From the NCBI GenBank assembly GCA_019414665.1, contig DXLO01000040.1:1-14418 (forward strand): a stretch of DNA of 14,418 bases, read 5' to 3'. Position 1 is the first letter of the stretch. Every line of letters starts with the position of its first letter. The stretch comes from Bacteroides sp. Lineage in GTDB: Bacteria > Bacteroidota > Bacteroidia > Bacteroidales > Bacteroidaceae. The notes beneath the pieces were generated by a model, which ran no database searches, was not told where the DNA came from, and saw only the letters and a list, made by a program, of their open reading frames with translations. Below are positions 6,496 to 14,370 of this stretch, piece by piece. The position numbers and the translations under genes are program-made.

Positions 6496-7866
6496 ATGAA
6501 AGTTTGTAATTTAGGAACAATAACCCATCTTGAAGACATCATGCAGATGTCTGATTACATCTGTACAGAAGCTCCCTTACTTATAATCGTTCCTGCTTTC
6601 GACCGAATCAAACGCAGTCTTCAAGAAATTTCCATTCATTTGTTCCGTGCCGAACAGGAAAAGGCTTCACAAGCCATCCTGCATCTGGAAAAGCACTGCA
6701 TGGAAACTGTTTCCGGATTCCTGCCCGATCATGGTTCTGCCTTTGAGTTTGCCCAAACACAGATCACATCCAATTTCCAGCATATCCGGCAACTGGCAAA
6801 CAGCACGTTCAGCCAGTCCGACGAACGCAGATTACTCATTTCGGGAGAATACATTTCTTCGGCACTGGTAGCCGCCTATTTAAAAAGCCGACACATCGAT
6901 GCCACTGTAGCAGATGCTGCCACACTGATGCACCTGGATGCTGACGGAAAACCTGATTTAGAAACAATCTGCCAGCAGGCACAAGCTTTTGCGCAAACAG
7001 CACAAGCCGCAGTCTATGTCACCCAGTCGCTTGTATGCCAGAATGCTTACGGTGAAGTAGAATATATCGCCAAAGGTGACAGTTGCGCTTATGCCATGTA
7101 TCTGGCCATCGCTTTCCGTGCTCAAGAACTCGTACAACGGATACAGGCAAAAGAAATATACATCCCGAACGACAATCAAAAGCCGGAAGAAAGCAACGAC
7201 ACGATGTTCTCCTTCGAAGAAGCCGAGAGCCTCATCAATGCCGGCGGTCTTCTGGTGTCACCCCGCAGCCTCTCGCTTGCCCATCAATATCAGATTAGTA
7301 TCCGGCTGATAAACGGACAAGGTCGCATCATCCGCCTCGTCAGTGAGATACAAGAAGAAACGCATACCGTAAAAGCCATCACAGCCCGGAAACACATAAC
7401 CTACATCCGACTGCATTCATCGGGAAGTGTTTCTTCCTTCCGCTTTCTGGAGAAAACACTTACTGTCTTTGCGAAGTACAAGGTATCCATTTATCTGATG
7501 ACATCATCCAGCACCAACATTTCGATGGCGATAGAAACAGATACAGAAACCCTGAGCCTGCTCCGCCGTGAGCTGTCAGGATTTGCCGAATTAATCACGG
7601 AAAACAATATTGCCACTATCAGCATACTCGGAAAACTGAACTGGGGAGATTCGGATGCAAGCAGCCATATCATCGAATTGCTGCACGACATACCTATCCT
7701 GATGATTTCGTACGGGAATGACAATCATTGCGTATCGATAGCCATCCGGCAGAGTGACTGCAAACACGCTCTCTGTACGTTATCCGATCATTTCCTCGGA
7801 ACTGATTTCACACACGAAAACGGCTCGCATTCGTTCAGTGAAGAGTATAACGCTTTTATCATCTGA
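6496..7866 (+). CDS. Aspartokinase-like protein with ACT-like domains, probably catalytically inactive
   Basis: The 456-residue protein has the aspartate kinase layout. The family landmarks ISGEYISSALVAAYL (115-129), FSFEEAESLINAGGLLVSPRSL (239-260, matching the EALELA..GAKVLHPR segment) and a C-terminal ACT-like pair (about 292-450) are recognisable. The catalytic motifs are not. The N-terminal KFGGTS becomes NLGTIT (5-10). The VSAxGGVT loop becomes VPAFDRIK (32-39). The GRGGSDxTA motif becomes AKGDSCAYA (193-201), and the YTADPR loop becomes YIPNDNQ (222-228). A kinase reaction therefore seems unlikely; amino-acid sensing or partner regulation is an inference. It is divergent from the biotin operon and apparently monocistronic. 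The ATG at 6496 follows AAAAAGAGAAAA, a weak A-rich ribosome site. An active but highly diverged kinase cannot be excluded. Confidence 0.8.
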   Translation: MKVCNLGTITHLEDIMQMSDYICTEAPLLIIVPAFDRIKRSLQEISIHLFRAEQEKASQAILHLEKHCMETVSGFLPDHGSAFEFAQTQITSNFQHIRQLANSTFSQSDERRLLISGEYISSALVAAYLKSRHIDATVADAATLMHLDADGKPDLETICQQAQAFAQTAQAAVYVTQSLVCQNAYGEVEYIAKGDSCAYAMYLAIAFRAQELVQRIQAKEIYIPNDNQKPEESNDTMFSFEEAESLINAGGLLVSPRSLSLAHQYQISIRLINGQGRIIRLVSEIQEETHTVKAITARKHITYIRLHSSGSVSSFRFLEKTLTVFAKYKVSIYLMTSSSTNISMAIETDTETLSLLRRELSGFAELITENNIATISILGKLNWGDSDASSHIIELLHDIPILMISYGNDNHCVSIAIRQSDCKHALCTLSDHFLGTDFTHENGSHSFSEEYNAFII

Positions 7867-8069
7867 TTTCCAAGCAAGTTTTAACTTATATAGAGTTATT
7901 GCAATGTCAATTTTATAGATTAAATTCAAACATAAGACCTATAGGGAGTTCATCTATCTTATACAGCGTACGACATATCTCTCCGTCGCGTCATAAAGAT
8001 AGCACGTAATACTTATAATGCTTTGTAAACAATTAGAGTGGCTATCCACAATATTCTTGCGAGCCTTTT
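7867..8069. other. Convergent intergenic region with an imperfect hairpin
   Basis: This 203-bp A/T-rich stretch lies between the convergent ends of the aspartokinase-like gene and the sigma gene. No ORF of note was found. A stem of nine pairs with one bulge (7954-7962 with 7993-8002, CTATCTTAT against ATAAAGATAG) encloses a smaller CGAC/GTCG stem (7971-7974 with 7985-7988). There is no T-run on either side, so it is at best a weak terminator. Confidence 0.4.
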
Positions 8070-8618
8070 TTACAACCAAAACAAAAGAATCATGCGCAGA
8101 TAACTCAATTTCTCGCGTAAAATTTTCAATGCCTTATACATATGTGCTTCTACCGTACGCAAGGAAATACCCATCACATCGGCTATATCCTTATTCTTCA
8201 TGTCGTGCAGGTAGCTGAGCTTAAATACTTCTTTACACTTATCAGGAAGTTCGTCTATTGCCTGCCTGATTTCCGAACGCAGTTCGCGGTTCTCTATCCG
8301 CTTGATAACTTCCGAATGATCGGGCTGATAGTATTCAGTTCTTTTCTGATAGAACTCTATTTCGGCAGCACTGTAGTTTTCGGCTACGGCCTTATGTTTC
8401 AACAGATTGATTGCCTTGGTATAGATAGACCTGTAAAGAAAGGCCTGAATCTGCTCGCCAAATTCTACAGAATCCTGCCTTCTCCATATTTCGACAAATA
8501 CATCTTGAACTATATCTTCTGCATCATCCTCTCCTACAAGGCGAGTTGCATAAAACAGAAGTCCGGCATAGTAGCGTCGAAATAAAGCTTTATATGTATC
8601 TTCAAAATTTCCTCTCAT
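8070..8618 (-). CDS. ECF-family RNA polymerase sigma factor
   Basis: This is a group IV (extracytoplasmic function) sigma factor of the Bacteroidetes type, 182 residues long. Region 2 spans about 10-46 (LFRRYYAGLLFYATRLV, then AEDIVQDVFVEIW). Region 4 spans about 122-172, with IDELPDKCKEVF and the helix-turn-helix NKDIADVMGISLRTVEAHMYKAL. The hydrophobic C-terminal tail (LRMILLFWL) is common in this group. It is expected to be held at the membrane by the FecR-like protein encoded at 11049-12044 and released when an outer-membrane receptor senses its glycan. The gene is divergent from the first GH92 gene and has its own housekeeping promoter. Confidence 0.93.
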   Translation of the reverse strand: MRGNFEDTYKALFRRYYAGLLFYATRLVGEDDAEDIVQDVFVEIWRRQDSVEFGEQIQAFLYRSIYTKAINLLKHKAVAENYSAAEIEFYQKRTEYYQPDHSEVIKRIENRELRSEIRQAIDELPDKCKEVFKLSYLHDMKNKDIADVMGISLRTVEAHMYKALKILREKLSYLRMILLFWL

Positions 8619-8644
8619 CTAGTATTTCAAGGCTAATCTGTGGG

Positions 8645-8675
8645 CAAATGTAACGATTTGAGAGAAATGAACCAA
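8645..8675 (-). promoter_or_regulatory. Housekeeping-type promoter of the ECF sigma gene
   Basis: On the minus strand TTGG (8675-8672), a 19-bp spacer and TACATTTG (8652-8645) closely match the Bacteroides vegetative consensus TTTG-N19-21-TAnnTTTG. The start would be near 8638, giving a leader of about 20 bases before the ATG at 8618. The sigma gene is thus probably expressed constitutively at a low level. Confidence 0.7.
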
Positions 8676-8680
8676 CGAAA

Positions 8681-8708
8681 TAAGTGTTTTTCTCTTATTT
8701 CTTGTTAT
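8681..8708 (+). promoter_or_regulatory. Candidate ECF promoter, copy 1 (upstream of GH92-1)
   Basis: TAAGTGTTTTT (8681-8691), 10 bp, then TTGTTAT (8702-8708), 24 bases before the GH92-1 ATG at 8733. The same two blocks with identical spacing occur before the FecR gene (10992-11019). Seen as AAGTG-N17-GTTAT, the spacing suits an ECF sigma factor. A TATATTTA overlapping the second block could instead be a vegetative -7 box. Confidence 0.55.
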
Positions 8709-8732
8709 ATTTACAAATCAAATACTAATATT

Positions 8733-10955
8733 ATGAGATTGAAGACAATTCCACTTTACGCAGTTCTGGCATTTGCCGCATGTACATCACCGAACCAATC
8801 TTCGAACATGACAGAAGATTACACTCAATACGTCAATCCGTTTATCGGAACTGACTTTACAGGAAATACTTATCCGGGTGCTCAGGTTCCCTTTGGAATG
8901 GTGCAGCTCAGTCCTGACAATGGATTGCCTGGATGGGACAGAATTTCCGGATATTTCTATCCGGACAGTACGATTGCCGGATTCAGCCATACGCATCTCT
9001 CGGGTACAGGCGCGGGCGATCTTTACGACGTTTCGTTCATGCCGGTTACGCTTCCGTATAAAGAAGCTGAAGCTCCGCTGGGTATTCATTCTAAATTTTC
9101 ACATGCCAACGAAAGTGCTTATGCCGGATATTATCAGGTAAAGTTGGACGATTATAATATCAATGTGGAACTGACTGCTACAGAGCGTTGCGGCATCCAG
9201 CGTTATACATTCCCGAAAGCCGAAGCAGCTATCTTCCTGAACCTGTCAAAGGCTATGAACTGGGATGCGACACAAGATTCTCATATCGAAGCTGTCGACT
9301 CGGTTACTATCAGGGGATATCGCTATTCAGACGGCTGGGCACGCGGACAGAAGATTTATTTCTGTACCCGTTTCTCGCGTCCGTTCAATGCAATGACAAT
9401 TGACTCTACGGCTATCGAGAAAGACGGCAAGCGCATCGGAACTGGAGTTATCGCCCGCTTCGATTACACAACTGAAGAAAATGAGCAGATCACACTGGCA
9501 ACTGCTATCTCGGGAGTAAGCATGGAAGGAGCTGCCAAGAACTTGCAGGCTGAAGCACCCGACAATAACTTCGATACATATCTGGAAAAGGCTAAAGATA
9601 TGTGGAGCAAGGAACTTGCCAAGATACAGATAGATACTCCCGACAAGGATGAAAAGACTGTTTTCTACACGGCTTTGTATCACAGTATGCTGGCTCCTAC
9701 TATATATAGTGATGTAGACGGCTCTTATTATGGCCCAGACAAACAGGTGCATCATGCCGACGGATGGACAAACTATAGTACATTCTCGTTATGGGATACT
9801 TACCGTGCATCGCATCCGTTGTTTACTTATACGCAGCCTGAGCGCACCAACGATATGGTTAAATCGTTCCTTGCATTTTACGAACAGCACGGACGCTTGC
9901 CGGTATGGAATTTCTATGGTAGTGAAACGGACATGATGATTGGTTACCATGCCGTACCGGTGATCGTAGATGCTTACCTGAAAGGTATCGGCGACTTTGA
10001 CGCTGAAAAAGCACTGGCTGCCTGTGTGGCAACGGCTAACATCGATGAATATCGTGGCATAGGAGTGTACAAGGAAAAAGGCTATATTCCTTACGACCTG
10101 CACGATCAGTATAATAATGAGAACTGGTCGCTTTCTAAAACACTTGAATATGCTTTCGACGACTATTGTATAGCCGAAATGGCAAAGAAGATGGGCAAGG
10201 AAGATATCGCCAAGCAGTTTTATACTCGTGCAGCGAACTATAAGAATGTATATAATCCGGCTACTTCATTTATGCAGCCGCGCGACATGAAAGGTAACTT
10301 CATCGAGAACTTCAAGGCTGACGAATATACGCCGCATATCTGTGAAAGTAACGGATGGCAGTATTTCTGGTCGGTACAGCATGATGTGAACGGTCTGATT
10401 GAACTGACCGGAGGAAAAGATCGTTTTGCCCAGAAACTGGACAGCATGTTTACGTTCCATCCTACCGACAAGGACGAACTTCCGATTTTCAGTACAGGAA
10501 TGATAGGACAGTATGCACACGGCAACGAACCGAGTCACCATGTTGCTTATTTATATAATGCAGCCGGACAGCCGTGGAAGGGACAGCAATACATCAGCCA
10601 GATAACTCACGAACTGTACACCAATACACCGGCAGGACTCTGCGGTAACGAGGACTGCGGACAGATGTCGGCATGGTATGTATTCAGCGCAATGGGATTC
10701 TATCCGGTTAATCCGGTATCGGGCATGTATGAAATAGGAAGCCCGGCATTCCCGAAAGTACAGTTGCACCTGAATAACGGAAAGACTTTTACAGTCATCG
10801 CAGAAAATGCCAGTCGTGAAAACTGCTATATCCAATCGATAAAGTTGAATGGAGTGGCTTATGACAAGAGTTATATCACTCATCAGCAAATCATGGAAGG
10901 AGCCACTTTAGAAATAAAAATGGGCAACAAACCGGGATATATCTGGTACAAATAA
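8733..10955 (+). CDS. GH92 alpha-mannosidase lipoprotein (first of two)
   Basis: This is a calcium-dependent exo-alpha-mannosidase of glycoside hydrolase family 92, acting on mannose-rich glycans. The frame is open from 8640, but the ATG at 8733 is chosen because it begins a lipoprotein signal peptide, with lipobox AFAAC and Cys17, giving 740 residues. Family motifs: VNPFIGT (34-40), GFSHTHLSGTGAGD (83-96), FSLWDTYRASHP (351-362), ESNGWQYFWSVQHD (538-551, likely acid Glu538), AHGNEPSHH (595-603) and GNEDCGQMSAWY (638-649, likely base Asp641). No acidic cluster follows Cys17, so a periplasmic rather than surface location is inferred. Linkage specificity cannot be read from the sequence. It is divergent from the sigma gene and probably driven by the shared two-block promoter. 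Confidence 0.95.
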   Translation: MRLKTIPLYAVLAFAACTSPNQSSNMTEDYTQYVNPFIGTDFTGNTYPGAQVPFGMVQLSPDNGLPGWDRISGYFYPDSTIAGFSHTHLSGTGAGDLYDVSFMPVTLPYKEAEAPLGIHSKFSHANESAYAGYYQVKLDDYNINVELTATERCGIQRYTFPKAEAAIFLNLSKAMNWDATQDSHIEAVDSVTIRGYRYSDGWARGQKIYFCTRFSRPFNAMTIDSTAIEKDGKRIGTGVIARFDYTTEENEQITLATAISGVSMEGAAKNLQAEAPDNNFDTYLEKAKDMWSKELAKIQIDTPDKDEKTVFYTALYHSMLAPTIYSDVDGSYYGPDKQVHHADGWTNYSTFSLWDTYRASHPLFTYTQPERTNDMVKSFLAFYEQHGRLPVWNFYGSETDMMIGYHAVPVIVDAYLKGIGDFDAEKALAACVATANIDEYRGIGVYKEKGYIPYDLHDQYNNENWSLSKTLEYAFDDYCIAEMAKKMGKEDIAKQFYTRAANYKNVYNPATSFMQPRDMKGNFIENFKADEYTPHICESNGWQYFWSVQHDVNGLIELTGGKDRFAQKLDSMFTFHPTDKDELPIFSTGMIGQYAHGNEPSHHVAYLYNAAGQPWKGQQYISQITHELYTNTPAGLCGNEDCGQMSAWYVFSAMGFYPVNPVSGMYEIGSPAFPKVQLHLNNGKTFTVIAENASRENCYIQSIKLNGVAYDKSYITHQQIMEGATLEIKMGNKPGYIWYK

Positions 10956-10962
10956 TATTTTT

Positions 10963-10981
10963 AAACATCAAAATGTTTTTT
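10963..10981 (+). terminator. Weak AT-rich terminator-like hairpin after GH92-1
   Basis: A 6-bp stem AAACAT/ATGTTT (10963-10968 with 10973-10978) with a CAAA loop runs into a T-run (10976-10981) seven bases after the GH92-1 stop. It is low in GC, so termination would be partial at best. It separates GH92-1 from the promoter of the FecR gene. Confidence 0.4.
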
Positions 10982-10991
10982 ACGACAAGAG

Positions 10992-11027
10992 TAAGTGTTT
11001 TTATTTCGCTAATTGTTATTATCTTTG
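10992..11027 (+). promoter_or_regulatory. Candidate ECF promoter, copy 2 (upstream of FecR), with vegetative -7 box
   Basis: TAAGTGTTTTT (10992-11002), 10 bp, then TTGTTAT (11013-11019), 29 bases before the FecR ATG at 11049, repeats the arrangement upstream of GH92-1 exactly. Immediately after it lies TATCTTTG (11020-11027), a perfect TAnnTTTG -7 box. The gene could therefore have overlapping ECF and housekeeping promoters. Confidence 0.55.
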
Positions 11028-11048
11028 AACAGGAAGTAAGGTAAAGAG

Positions 11049-12044
11049 ATGAACAAAGTAAACTATAATACAATAATACGCTTCTTTAAAAACGAGTGCT
11101 CGGAAGAAGAACGCTTACTCATCATAAAGTGGGTGAATGAGTCGCAGGAACATGCCGAACAATTTTTCAGATGGGAAGAATTGTATCACTTGGGAAACAA
11201 CTCTGAAAAGGAAAATGACTTAGCAATCAGAAAAGCTGAGAAAAAACTATACGAACGGATTGAAATAGAGAAGAGCCATCAGTGGTTCTTCTCTACAATC
11301 AACCGTTGGGTGAAATATGCAGCGGTAATCACCAGTATTCTGGCTATATCCGGACTCACATTATGGTATTTTGTTGCCGACTCACAGGAAAAATGGATTA
11401 CTGCTTCGACAACTAACGGAGAAACATTGGAAATAACGCTGCCGGATAACAGTAAGGTATGGCTGAATGAAAATTCTATATTGAAATATCCCGAACACTT
11501 CACCAAGGAGAAACGTGAACTGCATCTCACAGGAGAAGCTTATTTCGAAGTAACCAAAAACAAGCATAAACCGTTTACTGTACAAAGTTCTGCCATGAAC
11601 GTACAGGTGTTGGGTACAAAATTTAATTTTAAAACCCCCAGTAACGGTCGCATTGCAGAAACTTCCCTTATAGAAGGAGAAATTAAAGTCAGTGGAAATA
11701 ACAATGAGGGAGCAATAACGTTGTCACCCGGTCAGAAGGTAGAACTGAACACGGTTACCAAACAGATGAAAGTTTCGGAAACCAATGCTGCTCTGGATGC
11801 TATATGGCACAATAATCTGATACCTTTCAAAAATGCGGATATTTTCGATATTGCTAAAGTATTGGAGAAAGTTTATGGAGTTAAGATTATCTTGTCGCCT
11901 GACATCAGTCCATCGACTACATATTCAGGAGTGTTAAAAAGAAAGGATTCCATAGAGGATGTTTTAAGAATATTGCAAAATACAATCCATCTGCAATATA
12001 AGATTCATCAGGAAACCATATTTATATCATCAGCTTCAAAATAA
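11049..12044 (+). CDS. FecR-family anti-sigma factor (transmembrane signal transducer)
   Basis: This 331-residue protein has the Bacteroidetes FecR layout. A cytoplasmic N-terminal sigma-binding region covers about 1-86. One membrane span covers about 88-109 (VKYAAVITSILAISGLTLWYF). A periplasmic FecR domain covers about 118-255 (TLPDNSKVWLNENS, LTGEAYFEV, FTVQSS, VLGTKFNF), and a DUF4974-type C-terminal domain covers about 265-331 (IPFKNADIFDIAKVLEKVYGVKI). It is expected to sequester the ECF sigma at 8070-8618 until a TonB-dependent receptor contacts its periplasmic part. Unusually, sigma and anti-sigma genes are not adjacent: they point in opposite directions with a GH92 gene between them. 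It lies 31 bp upstream of the second GH92 gene, so the two are probably co-transcribed. Confidence 0.93.
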   Translation: MNKVNYNTIIRFFKNECSEEERLLIIKWVNESQEHAEQFFRWEELYHLGNNSEKENDLAIRKAEKKLYERIEIEKSHQWFFSTINRWVKYAAVITSILAISGLTLWYFVADSQEKWITASTTNGETLEITLPDNSKVWLNENSILKYPEHFTKEKRELHLTGEAYFEVTKNKHKPFTVQSSAMNVQVLGTKFNFKTPSNGRIAETSLIEGEIKVSGNNNEGAITLSPGQKVELNTVTKQMKVSETNAALDAIWHNNLIPFKNADIFDIAKVLEKVYGVKIILSPDISPSTTYSGVLKRKDSIEDVLRILQNTIHLQYKIHQETIFISSASK

Positions 12045-12075
12045 AAATCATCACTAACTCTTATCATTTAATATT

Positions 12076-14355
12076 ATGAAAATCAAGATCTGTGCGATAG
12101 CATGTTTCATGGGAATGGCAGTGACTATCACTTCATGTACCACGAAGAACATGGAAAAAGACTATGCCGCATACGTCAATCCGTTTATCGGAACGGGAGG
12201 ACATGGTCATACATTCCCCGGACCCGTAGTTCCTAACGGTATGATTCAGCCTAGTCCTGATACTCGTATCGACGGTTGGGATGCTTCTTCCGGATATTAT
12301 TACGAAGATTCGACAATAAACGGTTTCTCGCATACGCATGTCAGTGGAACAGGCTGTGCGGATTATGGTGACATCTTATTGATGCCGACTGTGGGAAAAC
12401 AGACCTATGATCCTCAGGATTATTCCAGTCAGACTTTGCCTTATGCATCGGAATTCTCTCATAAGAATGAAACTGCAGAACCCGGATACTATTCTGTCTT
12501 TCTTGACAGATATAAGGTAAAGGCCGAACTGACTGCTACCAAACGTGCCGCATTGCACCGGTATACGTTCCCTGCAAGTAATGAAGCTGGCTTTATTCTT
12601 GATATGGACTACTCAATCCAGCATCAGAAAAATATGGATATGCAGGTAGACATTGTCAGTGATACTGAAATCAAAGGATATAAACTGACAGAATACTGGG
12701 CTTTCGACCAGCAAATCAGCTTTTATGCAAAATTCTCCAAACCGTTTACCTATCAGATAGTAAGAGATACATTGACCGATCAGAACGGAAGACTACAGCC
12801 CCGCTGCAAAGTCTTGTTGAGCTTCAAGACCCAGAAGGACGAGCAGGTCATGGTCAAAATGGGTATTTCTGCCGTCGATACAGAAGGAGCTAAAAAGAAT
12901 CTGGAAGCTGAAATCCCTTCATGGGAATTCGAACAGGTACGCAGTAATGCACGTCAGGCATGGAATAATTATCTGTCTAAAATAGATATTACCACACAAG
13001 ATGAAACAGACCGCAGTATTTTCTATACAGCAATGTATCATACTGCAATCAGCCCGAACCTCTTTACAGACGTAGACGGACGTTACTGGGGAATGGATCT
13101 GAAGGTACATCAGGGCAATGCCGACAAACCGATTTATACGGTATTCTCTTTATGGGATACTTTCCGTGCGCTGCATCCGTTATTGTCTATCATCGACCCG
13201 CAACTGAACAACGACTTTATCCGTTCACTTCTGCAGAAACATCAGGAAGGTGGTATATTCCCGATGTGGGATCTGGCATCAAACTATACAGGAACTATGA
13301 TTGGCTATCATGCTGCATCTTTGATTGCCGACGCGTATACCAAAGGTTATGCTGATTTCGACTTACAAGAAGCATACAATGCCTGTCTGCGTGCTGCCGA
13401 ATATGATACAACCGGTATAAAATGTCCGGCATTGGTGTTGCCGCATCTGATGCCGATGGCTAAATATTACAAAAACACACTGGGATACATCCCATGTGAC
13501 CGTGAAAACGAATCAGTTGCCAAGGCGCTGGAATATGCTTACGACGACTATTGCATCTCGGTACTTGCCGAAGCAGTAGGAGATTATAAGAATCAGGAAA
13601 AATATACACGCTTTGCTAAAGCTTACGAACTATACTTTGATCCGTCTACACGCTTCATGCGCGGACTTGACTCAAAGGGAGAATGGCGCAGTCCGTTCAG
13701 CCCGAGAGCTTCCAACCACCGAAGTGATGATTATTGTGAAGGAAATGCATGGCAATGGACTTGGTTTACTCCACATGATATAGAAGGATTGGTAAAATTA
13801 ATGGGAGGTGAGCAGGCATTTGTCGGAAAACTGGATTCGCTGTTCACTGCAGATTCTAGTTTGGAGGGTGATGCTGTTTCGGCTGACATAAGCGGACTGA
13901 TCGGACAATATGCTCACGGTAATGAACCGAGCCATCATATCATACATATGTATAACTATGTAAACCAGCCATGGAAGACACAGGAACTGATTGACCGTGT
14001 GTTGAAAGAGCAGTACCGCAATGCTCCCGACGGACTTTCAGGCAATGAAGACTGTGGACAAATGTCGGCATGGTATATTCTGAATGCAATGGGATTCTAC
14101 CAGGTTTGCCCGGGTAAACCAGTGTATTCAATCGGCCGTCCTTTATTCGATAAGGTTACAATTAATCTGCCGGAAGCAAAAACGTTTACAATTATTACAA
14201 AGAATAATTCGAAAGACAACAAATATATCGAGTCAGCTATGCTGAATGGTCAGGAATTGAATATCCCATTCCTTGAACATAAGGATATAGCTGCCGGTGG
14301 AACACTTGAAATAACCTCAACCAATCAACCTACTAAATGGGGAGTACAACAATAA
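12076..14355 (+). CDS. GH92 alpha-mannosidase lipoprotein (second of two)
   Basis: A second calcium-dependent exo-alpha-mannosidase, 759 residues, is clearly a diverged paralogue of the one at 8733-10955. It has a lipoprotein signal peptide with lipobox TITSC and Cys21, and no acidic export signal right after the cysteine, so periplasmic is inferred. Motifs: VNPFIGTGGHGHTFPGP (34-50), GFSHTHVSGTGCADYGD (83-99), FSLWDTFRALHP (357-368), CEGNAWQWTWFTPHD (554-568, likely acid Glu555), AHGNEPSHH (613-621) and GNEDCGQMSAWY (656-667, likely base Asp659). The acid-region context (EGNAWQW..PHD) differs from the first enzyme (ESNGWQY..QHD), which suggests a different linkage preference. It follows fecR by 31 bp and precedes the next gene by 15 bp, as in an operon. 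Confidence 0.95.
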   Translation: MKIKICAIACFMGMAVTITSCTTKNMEKDYAAYVNPFIGTGGHGHTFPGPVVPNGMIQPSPDTRIDGWDASSGYYYEDSTINGFSHTHVSGTGCADYGDILLMPTVGKQTYDPQDYSSQTLPYASEFSHKNETAEPGYYSVFLDRYKVKAELTATKRAALHRYTFPASNEAGFILDMDYSIQHQKNMDMQVDIVSDTEIKGYKLTEYWAFDQQISFYAKFSKPFTYQIVRDTLTDQNGRLQPRCKVLLSFKTQKDEQVMVKMGISAVDTEGAKKNLEAEIPSWEFEQVRSNARQAWNNYLSKIDITTQDETDRSIFYTAMYHTAISPNLFTDVDGRYWGMDLKVHQGNADKPIYTVFSLWDTFRALHPLLSIIDPQLNNDFIRSLLQKHQEGGIFPMWDLASNYTGTMIGYHAASLIADAYTKGYADFDLQEAYNACLRAAEYDTTGIKCPALVLPHLMPMAKYYKNTLGYIPCDRENESVAKALEYAYDDYCISVLAEAVGDYKNQEKYTRFAKAYELYFDPSTRFMRGLDSKGEWRSPFSPRASNHRSDDYCEGNAWQWTWFTPHDIEGLVKLMGGEQAFVGKLDSLFTADSSLEGDAVSADISGLIGQYAHGNEPSHHIIHMYNYVNQPWKTQELIDRVLKEQYRNAPDGLSGNEDCGQMSAWYILNAMGFYQVCPGKPVYSIGRPLFDKVTINLPEAKTFTIITKNNSKDNKYIESAMLNGQELNIPFLEHKDIAAGGTLEITSTNQPTKWGVQQ

Positions 14356-14370
14356 AATCATAAATAAGCC

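Noticed and set aside
7954..8002. A confident bidirectional terminator between the convergent genes
   Set aside because: The stem is imperfect and has no T-run on either side, so it is recorded only as a hairpin within the intergenic region.
8640..8732. N-terminal extension of GH92-1 to an ATG at 8640
   Set aside because: The extension would cross the divergent promoter region and bury the lipoprotein signal peptide that starts cleanly at 8733.
12045..12075. A third copy of the two-block ECF promoter before GH92-2
   Set aside because: The 31-bp gap contains neither block, so GH92-2 is better explained as co-transcribed with fecR.
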